NCBI GenBank assembly: GCA_050618055.1
Contig: JBNLVK010000219.1
Location: forward strand, 1 to 46,252
Direction of reading: 5' to 3'
DNA length: 46,252 bases
Source: CALDCK01 sp050618055
Lineage (GTDB): Bacteria > Myxococcota_A > UBA9160 > SMWR01
Positions within the stretch are counted from its first letter, which is position 1; each line of letters begins with the position of its first letter. This document shows, in pieces, positions 26,281 through 32,816 of this stretch. Position numbers and translations under genes: made by a program. Below the pieces are notes generated by a model. It was not told where the DNA came from. It saw only the letters and a program-made list of their open reading frames with translations, and made no database searches.

Positions 26281-27309
26281 ATGTCCTCGCCCCCCGGAAG
26301 CGCCGACCACGGCGACGGACTCTACGCCCGCGGGGTTCGGAAGCTGGAAGGTGCGTCCGCCCCGGTGTCGCCCTGTCCGGCGTGCGGCGCCGATCGGGCC
26401 GCGCCCCGCTTCCAGGTGGAGGGCATCGCCGCGCGGGTCGTGGTGTGCGATGACTGCGGCCTCGGTCGGTTCGAGCCGATGTTGACCGCCGGCGAGATCC
26501 GCGGCCTGTATCCGGACGAATACTACGGCGAGCCGGGCGTGAAGTTCCAGCCGCTCGTAGAGCGGCTCGTGCGCCTGGTCGGCGAGCGTCACATCTCCTT
26601 CCTGTCGCGGGGGCTGGCCCGGGGCGATCGCGTGCTCGACGTGGGCTGCGGCCGGGGCGTGATCCTGGGCGCGCTGGCGGACCGGGGGCTCGAGGTGCAC
26701 GGCGTGGAGATCAGCGCCGAGGCCGCCCGCGGCGCCGACCCGCGCGCCGAGATCCGCATCGTGGAGCACCTGGCCGACGCCGGCTACCCGGACGCCTTCT
26801 TCGACGAGGTCGTCATCTGGCACGTGCTCGAGCACCTGCACGATCCACAGGGCACCGTGCGCGAGGTGCAGCGCATCCTCAAGCCGGGCGGACGCCTGAT
26901 CGTCGCGGTGCCGAACTTCTCGAGCATCCAGGCGCGCTGGAGCCAGGACGCCTGGTTCCACCTCGACCTGCCGCGCCACCTCTACCAGTTCCCGCTGGGC
27001 GCGCTGCGGCGCATGCTGGAGGGCGCCGGCTTCGAGGTCCGGTCGGATCACCACTTCTCGCTGCGCCAGAACCCCTTCGGCTGGATCCAGAGCGGGCTCA
27101 ACCGGCTGTCCTTCCTGCCGCGCAACGGGCTCTACGTGCTGCTGCACCGGCGGGCGAGCCGCGAGGCCCCGCCCTACGACCTGCGCACGCGCTGCCTGCT
27201 GTGGCTGGGCCTGGTGCTGGCGGCGCCGCTGGCCGCCGTCGCGACGGTGGTCGAGACGCTGCTGCGCGACGGCGCGACCGTGCACGTCGTCGCCGTGCGG
27301 CGCGACTGA
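26281..27309 (+). CDS. SAM-dependent methyltransferase with N-terminal zinc ribbon and C-terminal membrane segment
   Basis: This 342-residue protein has Cys32-Cys35 and Cys56-Cys59 (CPAC...CDDC), a small zinc ribbon, at the N-terminus. A class I methyltransferase domain follows: VLDVGCGRGVIL, HGVEIS, WHVLEHLHDP and LKPGGRLIVAVPNF. This pairing resembles methyltransferases of sugar and cell-surface glycan clusters. The C-terminus has a strongly hydrophobic stretch (LLWLGLVLAAPLAAVATVV) that would anchor it to the membrane. Next to a GT-C gene it may methylate a membrane-bound glycan or lipid-linked sugar; this is inferred. The ATG at 26281 lies 11 bases after a CACGCT -10 box; a GTG at 26248 in the same frame is less likely. 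Confidence 0.82.
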   Translation: MSSPPGSADHGDGLYARGVRKLEGASAPVSPCPACGADRAAPRFQVEGIAARVVVCDDCGLGRFEPMLTAGEIRGLYPDEYYGEPGVKFQPLVERLVRLVGERHISFLSRGLARGDRVLDVGCGRGVILGALADRGLEVHGVEISAEAARGADPRAEIRIVEHLADAGYPDAFFDEVVIWHVLEHLHDPQGTVREVQRILKPGGRLIVAVPNFSSIQARWSQDAWFHLDLPRHLYQFPLGALRRMLEGAGFEVRSDHHFSLRQNPFGWIQSGLNRLSFLPRNGLYVLLHRRASREAPPYDLRTRCLLWLGLVLAAPLAAVATVVETLLRDGATVHVVAVRRD

Positions 27310-27315
27310 GCGCGC

Positions 27316-28446
27316 CTACCAGGGCGGCATCCAGTCGGGCATCAGGCCGGCGGTCTCGAACAGCACTTCGCCGTCGCGGTCGATCACCACCACGCGGGCG
27401 CGCTCCAGCGACTCGCGGTCCGACAGCCGCGGCAGGCCGTACTGGCTGTCGGCCACGGTCAGCAGGATGCGCTCGCCGTCGGCGGACCAGCGCGGACGGA
27501 ACTCGTTGCGGCCCGGCGTCGCGGTGATGTTGCGCACGTCGCGGCCGCTCTCGTGCATCAGGTAGACGTCGAAGTCGCCGCCCCGGTCGGACACGAACAC
27601 GATCTCGTCGCGGGTCGGCGACGGCCGCGCCGAGTGGGAGTCGGACTCGGGCGCGCGCGACAGGGTGCGCGGCTCGCCGCCGGCCACGTCGACCACCGCC
27701 ACCTCGAGCCAGCCCTCGCTGCCCACCGGCCGGCGCGAGTAGACGATCTTCTGGGCGTTGCGCGTGAACCAGGCCTTCATGTCGAACCAGTCCGGGCCCG
27801 TGGTCAGCTGCATCGGCGCCTCGCCCTCCTCGAGCAGCCACAGGTTCGAGCCCTGTCCGGTGGGCGGCCGGCGCTGCACGACGATGCGCGAGCCGTCCGG
27901 CGCGAAGGTGGGGCGCAGCCAGGTCTCGGCGCGCCCGGAACGCGCCAGCAGGCGGGCGCCGCGCGCCTCCAGGTCGAACACGGCGACGCCCGATCCCTGG
28001 GCGCCGACGAAGGTGAAGGCCAGGCGCTGGTGGGCCGGCGACCAGGAGGCCCAGCTCTCGATCCGGTGCGGCGTGCGCGTGACCGGCAGCTCCTGTCCGG
28101 TGCGCGGCATCCACAGCACCAGGTCGCTGTCGGCGCGCCCGTTGAGCGGACCGGTCTGGAACGCCAGCCGCCGCGAGAGCTCGGACCAGTAGGGCCACGA
28201 CTCGTCGCGGTCGGGCGTCTGGGTGAGCGGAACGACCTCGCCGGTCGCGATGCGGGCGCGGGCCAGGTCGGCGCCGTCGGCGGTGACGCGCACGAACACG
28301 ACGCCCTCCGACGGACTGCCCTTCACGCTGAGCGGCAGCTCGCCACACGCCGCCAGCAGGGGAAGGGCCAGGAGCAGCGTCCATGCCGCGCGTCTTGCAG
28401 GTGATAGAATGCGCGCGATGGCCGAAGGTTCCGAACCGACCGCCAC
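27316..28446 (-). CDS. TolB-like beta-propeller lipoprotein
   Basis: Repeated WD40-like/PD40 blades are visible: VTRTPHRIESWASWSPAHQRLAF, LRPTFAPDGSRIVVQRR, RNAQKIVYSRRP, SARPSPTRDEIVFVSDRGGDFDVY and FRPRWSADGERILL. This is the six-bladed fold of TolB and DPP-IV N-terminal domains. A lipobox, LPLLAAC, precedes it, so the protein is probably a periplasm-facing lipoprotein. TolB itself is soluble and works with Pal; no tol-pal genes are here, so this is a relative of unknown binding partner. The start is uncertain: GTG 28446 gives a 33-residue leader before the Cys, while an ATT at 28410 would give an ideal 22-residue signal. Either overlaps the start region of the divergent TMTC-like gene. Confidence 0.75.
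   Translation of the reverse strand: MAVGSEPSAIARILSPARRAAWTLLLALPLLAACGELPLSVKGSPSEGVVFVRVTADGADLARARIATGEVVPLTQTPDRDESWPYWSELSRRLAFQTGPLNGRADSDLVLWMPRTGQELPVTRTPHRIESWASWSPAHQRLAFTFVGAQGSGVAVFDLEARGARLLARSGRAETWLRPTFAPDGSRIVVQRRPPTGQGSNLWLLEEGEAPMQLTTGPDWFDMKAWFTRNAQKIVYSRRPVGSEGWLEVAVVDVAGGEPRTLSRAPESDSHSARPSPTRDEIVFVSDRGGDFDVYLMHESGRDVRNITATPGRNEFRPRWSADGERILLTVADSQYGLPRLSDRESLERARVVVIDRDGEVLFETAGLMPDWMPPW
28405..28410 (+). promoter_or_regulatory. -10 element (TAGAAT) before the first TMTC-like gene
   Basis: TAGAAT ends 7 bases before the ATG at 28418. An in-frame ATG at 28409 overlaps it and has AGGTGA four bases upstream, so either a leaderless start at 28418 or a leadered start at 28409 is possible. 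Confidence 0.4.
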
Positions 28447-30103
28447 CGCGGCGACGCCGGAACGGGAGCCGGCCGAGACCGGGGCCGCCTGGCCGCCCTG
28501 GGGCTCCCTCGCGCTGTACGCGTCGTTCGCCGCGCTGGCGACGGCGGTGTACCACGGCGCGCTGTACGGCCCGGCTCTCTTCGACGTCGTCATCTATCTG
28601 GTCAGCAACCCGTACACGGAGAGCCTGGACGGGGAGAGCATCCTCGCGATCCTCGATCCCTTCGGGCCCTCGAAGTTCTTCACCGCCAACTACGCTCCGG
28701 TCCACCTGCTGGCGACCGCGCTGGAGCGTCACATCTTCGCCGACCAGGCACTCGGTTACCACCTCGTCAACGTCTTCGTCCACGCGCTCAACGGGGTGCT
28801 GCTGGTGGCCTGGCTGCGCTCGGCGGACGTGGACGACCGGGTGGCCGTCGCGGCGGGCCTGTTCTTCCTGCTGCATCCGGCCAACGTCGAGGCGGTGGCC
28901 TGGATGTCGCAGCTCAAGACCAGCGGCGCCCTGGCCTTCGCGCTGGGGGCGCTGCTGCTGCTGCGCCGCGCTCCGCTGGCGGCGGTCGTGCTGTTCGCGC
29001 TGTCGCTGCTGACCAAGGCCTCGGGCATGTTCGCCCTGCCGACGGCGGCCGCCGTGCTGTGGTCCGACCGCACGGCGGGTCGCCGCGAGTGGGCCTGGAT
29101 GGGCGCCTGGGCGGCGGTGGCCGCGCTCTACGCGATCCCCCAGTTCGACGCCTTCGCCCACCTGGGCGAGGTGGAGGTGGCCGCCTTCGAGGACCCGTTC
29201 GTGCAGCTGCGGACGATCGCGGCGGTGGGGGCCCGCTACGTGGTGATGGCCCCCTTCGCCGTCGGCGTGTCGGCCTGGCAGGAGCCGCCGCCGGCGACGT
29301 CGTGGCTCGATCCGTGGTGGCTGCTGGCGCTGCCGCTAGGCGCGCTGCTGCTGTGGCGGCTGGTGGCGAGCCTGCGCGCCCGCAGCCTCGAGGGCGCCTT
29401 CTGGCTGTCGGCCGCGGCGTCCTTCGGTCCGGTGTCGCAGCTGTTCCCGTTCGCCACCCCGGTCGCCAACCGGTACCTCTACTTCATCCTGCCCGGTCTG
29501 CTGGGCGGGGCGATCCTGGCGGCGCGGGGTCCCCTGCGCGGCGCGTTCGCGAAGCCGGCGCCGCGCTACGCCGCCTGGGCGGTGCTGGCCGTCTGGCTGG
29601 GGCTGTTCGGCTGGCAGAGCGCCCAGCGCGCGGACCTCTGGCAGATGGAGACGCGGCTCATGCTCGACGCCGCCGCGCACTACCCGGACGGCGCCACCGC
29701 CCACGTGCTGCGGGCGCGGACCGCGGCCCAGGCCGGCGACGTCGACGGCGCGGTGGCGCTGCTCGAGGTGGCGGTGGATCGCGGCATCGACCACTTCAGC
29801 TCGCTCGAGCGCGACCCGGGTCTGCAGCCGCTGGTGGGCACGCCCCAGTTCGAGAAGCTGATCCGCCGCATGGCGGGCGACTGGATCGCGCTGGCCGAGC
29901 GGCGCGGCTACTCGACCCAGCCCGAGCTGCGCTTCCTGGCGATCGCCCACGCGCGGCGCGGCGAGCACGCCGCGTCGGTCGAGGCCCTGGAGGCCGCCCT
30001 CGCCGCCGGCGGACCCCTCGACGACACGATCCGCGAAGAGCTCGCGCGCGCCCGCGAGGCGGCGGCGGCGCAGCGGAAGCAGGGCGTTGGCCCGCGCCGC
30101 TGA
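28418..30103 (+). CDS. TMTC-like membrane protein 1 (GT-C fold plus C-terminal helical repeats)
   Basis: This protein of 561 residues has about ten membrane helices followed by a soluble helical tail of TPR type (about 400-555). Motifs shared with the next gene are NYAPV, LLHPANVEAVAWMSQLKT, SWLDPWWL, SFGPVSQLFPF and RYLYFILPGLLGGA. The first-loop acidic pair of GT-C enzymes is incomplete: Asp56 is followed by Val (ALFDVVIY) where the neighbour has Asp-Asp. TMTC-type proteins are O-mannosyltransferases in eukaryotes; bacterial relatives are mostly uncharacterised. Its 3' end overlaps the next gene by 17 bases, so the pair is coupled. Confidence 0.7.
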   Translation: MAEGSEPTATAATPEREPAETGAAWPPWGSLALYASFAALATAVYHGALYGPALFDVVIYLVSNPYTESLDGESILAILDPFGPSKFFTANYAPVHLLATALERHIFADQALGYHLVNVFVHALNGVLLVAWLRSADVDDRVAVAAGLFFLLHPANVEAVAWMSQLKTSGALAFALGALLLLRRAPLAAVVLFALSLLTKASGMFALPTAAAVLWSDRTAGRREWAWMGAWAAVAALYAIPQFDAFAHLGEVEVAAFEDPFVQLRTIAAVGARYVVMAPFAVGVSAWQEPPPATSWLDPWWLLALPLGALLLWRLVASLRARSLEGAFWLSAAASFGPVSQLFPFATPVANRYLYFILPGLLGGAILAARGPLRGAFAKPAPRYAAWAVLAVWLGLFGWQSAQRADLWQMETRLMLDAAAHYPDGATAHVLRARTAAQAGDVDGAVALLEVAVDRGIDHFSSLERDPGLQPLVGTPQFEKLIRRMAGDWIALAERRGYSTQPELRFLAIAHARRGEHAASVEALEAALAAGGPLDDTIREELARAREAAAAQRKQGVGPRR

Positions 30104-31730
30104 GAAGGGGCGCGCGCGCGCGTCTACGCCCGACCAGGGCGCGACGTCGTTCTCGCCCGTCGAGTACCTGCTGCTCTACGGCGCCTACCTGGGCGCGCTG
30201 CTGCTGGTCTACCAGCCGGCGCTGTCCGGCGACTTCATCTCGGACGACCTGCACTACGTCCTGAACAACGTCTACGTCCACACGCTGAGCCTGGAGAACG
30301 TGCTGGCGATCCTCGAGCCCTACGGCGGCTCGACCATCGCCGTCGTGAACTACGCGCCGGTGCAGATGCTGCTGCACTCGCTGGCCTGGCAGCTGTTCGG
30401 CCCCGAGGTGCTGGGTCACCACGTGTTGAACCTGCTGTTCCACGCGGCGGGATCGCTGCTGCTGGTGCCGCTGTTCGTCCGGTCGGGGCTGCCGCGCGCA
30501 GCCGCCCTGATGGGCAGCGCGCTGTTCCTGCTGCACCCGGCCAACGTCGAGGCGGTGGCCTGGATCTCCCAGCTGAAGACCAACTCGGCCCTGTGCCTGG
30601 GGCTGCTGGCGGTGCTGGCGCACCCGCGCCGGCCCGCCCTGGCGCTGCTGCTGTTCGCGCTGGCGCTGCTGGCGAAGCCGAACGCGGCGGTGGCCCTGCC
30701 CATCGCCGCCTGGCTCGAGTGGAGCCGCGAGGGCCGGCTGCGCAAGCCCTGGTGGATCGCCTGGGCGCTGGTGTTCGCCGTGTTCGCCGTGGTGGAGTTC
30801 ACGGCCCACCAGCGGTCGGGCGTGGCGGAGACGACCCTCTACGACCACCCGCTCGTGCTGCTGCGCACCATGGCGGGGCTGGCCACCCGCTACGCGGTGC
30901 TCGGCTACACGTCCTACGGCACCTCCGCCTTCCACGAGACCGAGCCGGCCTGGTCGTGGCTCGACCCGTGGTGGCTGGCGTCGCTCCCGCTGCTGGGCGT
31001 GCTGGCGTGGCGGCTGGTGTCGACGCTGCGCGGGCGGCGTCCCGAGGCCGCCTGGTGGCTGTGCGCGCTGGTCTCGTTCGGACCGGTCTCCCAGATCTTC
31101 CCGTTCCTGTTCCCGTTCGCCGACCGCTACCTCTACTTCATCCTGCCGGGCCTGCTGGGCGGGGCGCTGCTGGCCGGACGCGACGCGATGGAGGCGCTTC
31201 CCGCGCTGCGCGCGCGACGCGAGTGGCTGGCGCGCGCGGCGCTGGCGGGCGCCGTGCTGCTGGCCGTCGTGTTCGCCTTCCGCAGCCACGAGCGCGCCGG
31301 CATCTGGCGCTCGGCGGCGTTCGTCACCGCCGACGCGGCGAAGCACTACCCGGACGGCGTGTCGGCCAGCCTGCAGCGGGCGCGGGCGGCGGCGCTGGTG
31401 CGGGACGCGGACACCGCCGTGGCCGAGATCCGCCACGCCATGGGCCGGGGCTACAACCGCTTCGAGCAGCTGCTCCAGGACCCGGGCTTCGAGCCGATCC
31501 GGCACACGGCGGCCTTCCAGGGCGTGCTGCGCGACACGGCCCAGGTCTGGATCGACGCCGCGAAGGACTGGGATTCGCCCACCCAGATCGAGCTACACCG
31601 CATCGCCAGCGCCCACGTGGTGCGCGGGGAGATCCCCGAGGCGATCGCGCTGCTGCGCCGGGCGCTGGCCCAGGGCGGGCCCATCGACGAGACCGTGCGG
31701 AACGACCTGGCCGCGCTGGGAGCCCTGTAG
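30087..31730 (+). CDS. TMTC-like membrane protein 2 (GT-C fold plus C-terminal helical repeats)
   Basis: This 547-residue tandem paralogue of the preceding gene has the same helix pattern and motifs (NYAPV, LLHPANVEAVAWISQLKT, SWLDPWWL, SFGPVSQIFPF, RYLYFILPGLLGG). Here the first periplasmic loop keeps the full acidic pair (FISDDLHYVLNN, Asp53-Asp54), so this copy is the better candidate for an active polyprenyl-sugar-dependent glycosyltransferase. The C-terminal 150 residues are helical repeat-like. The TTG at 30087 inside the upstream gene is the best-placed start, with AGGGC upstream. The 3' end overlaps the convergent GT-C-like gene by 138 bases. Confidence 0.72.
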   Translation: MARAAEKGRARASTPDQGATSFSPVEYLLLYGAYLGALLLVYQPALSGDFISDDLHYVLNNVYVHTLSLENVLAILEPYGGSTIAVVNYAPVQMLLHSLAWQLFGPEVLGHHVLNLLFHAAGSLLLVPLFVRSGLPRAAALMGSALFLLHPANVEAVAWISQLKTNSALCLGLLAVLAHPRRPALALLLFALALLAKPNAAVALPIAAWLEWSREGRLRKPWWIAWALVFAVFAVVEFTAHQRSGVAETTLYDHPLVLLRTMAGLATRYAVLGYTSYGTSAFHETEPAWSWLDPWWLASLPLLGVLAWRLVSTLRGRRPEAAWWLCALVSFGPVSQIFPFLFPFADRYLYFILPGLLGGALLAGRDAMEALPALRARREWLARAALAGAVLLAVVFAFRSHERAGIWRSAAFVTADAAKHYPDGVSASLQRARAAALVRDADTAVAEIRHAMGRGYNRFEQLLQDPGFEPIRHTAAFQGVLRDTAQVWIDAAKDWDSPTQIELHRIASAHVVRGEIPEAIALLRRALAQGGPIDETVRNDLAALGAL

Positions 31731-32816
31731 TCGCGCCGGGCCGCGCCAGCGGAACGTGCAGCGGTCCACCTCGAAGCGGGAGACCGCCGTGACGTTGACG
31801 GGCTTCGACACGCAGGTCGCGGGAACGGTCCAGACCAGGGCGGCGCCGGCCCACAGCGCGCGGGCCGCCACCAGGGCGGCGGCCGCACGCGGCGCCCCGG
31901 CGACGGCCACACCGGCGGCCAGCGCCACCGGGACGGCGAGCACCGTGAGCCCGCGCACCAGGTCGAGGGTGGTGCGCATGCCGAAGGGCGCGAGCCACAG
32001 CTCGTTGGTGTAGAGAAGCACGATCGCGGCGCAGGCGAGGGCCACGTCGCGGCGCCGCCTCCACAGGGCCGGGGCGCCGATCGCCGCGGCCGCCAGCGCC
32101 AGCGGGTTCGCCAGCACCGCCACGCGCATGCCGAAGGCCATGTCGAGGCTGCGGGGGGCGGCGCGCAGGTAGTCGTCGCGCGAGAGCAGGAACGCCTGGG
32201 CCAGGCTGCAGCCGTCGGCCAGGTGCCAGGCGAACAGGGGGAGGGCGAGCAGCGCCCCCGCGCCGAGGGCCAGCAGGCCGCGGCCGTCGCGGCGCGACAG
32301 CGCGAGCACGCCGCCCACCAGGCCCAGGAACAGCGCCGCCGCCGTGTGCACGAAGAACGCTCCCGCCACGCACGCCGCCAGGCCGACGTGCCGCCGGCGC
32401 AGCAGCAGGCCGAAGCCCAGCAGGGCCAGGGCGTAGCCCGCCACCTCGACCTTGGGCAGGCAGCGGGTCAGGGCGAACAGGTAGGGGGAGACGGCGAACA
32501 GCGCCGAGCAGGCGTCGGGCAGGCCGGCCGCGCGCTGGAAGGAGCGGAAGGCCAGGATCAGGGCGGCTGCGCTCGCGAACGCGAACCACTCCGGATAGGC
32601 GGCCAGTCCCACCAGCGGTGCCAGCAGCGCGCCCAGCGCGTGGTAGGCCGGCGGGTACACGTTGCGGACGCCGGCCTGCTCGCCCATCTGCTGGATCAGG
32701 CGCAGGTGGGGCGTCAGGTCGCCGCCGCCGGAGACGCCGTCGGTGATCAGGAGCAGTGCGGCGTGGAGGAGGAGCGCGGCCGCCGCGCTGACGCGGAACA
32801 GCCGCTCGCCGCTCAC
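31593..32816 (-). CDS. GT-C-like polytopic membrane protein
   Basis: This protein of about 407 residues has around nine or ten hydrophobic segments. After the first helix comes SGGGDLTPHLRLIQQMG with Asp33 and His37, placed like the acidic loop of GT-C transferases, then NVYPPAYHALGALLAPL. I do not recognise a named family; a glycosyltransferase or glycan-handling membrane protein is inferred. The GTG at 32816 overlaps the stop of the upstream fusion gene (GTGA). The C-terminal 45 or so residues, after RCTFRWRGPARL, lie antisense to the end of TMTC-like gene 2 and look unlike normal coding sequence. The frame lacks an earlier stop, so the natural end may be as drawn or a stop may have been lost. 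Confidence 0.65.
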   Translation of the reverse strand: MSGERLFRVSAAAALLLHAALLLITDGVSGGGDLTPHLRLIQQMGEQAGVRNVYPPAYHALGALLAPLVGLAAYPEWFAFASAAALILAFRSFQRAAGLPDACSALFAVSPYLFALTRCLPKVEVAGYALALLGFGLLLRRRHVGLAACVAGAFFVHTAAALFLGLVGGVLALSRRDGRGLLALGAGALLALPLFAWHLADGCSLAQAFLLSRDDYLRAAPRSLDMAFGMRVAVLANPLALAAAAIGAPALWRRRRDVALACAAIVLLYTNELWLAPFGMRTTLDLVRGLTVLAVPVALAAGVAVAGAPRAAAALVAARALWAGAALVWTVPATCVSKPVNVTAVSRFEVDRCTFRWRGPARLQGSQRGQVVPHGLVDGPALGQRPAQQRDRLGDLPAHHVGAGDAV

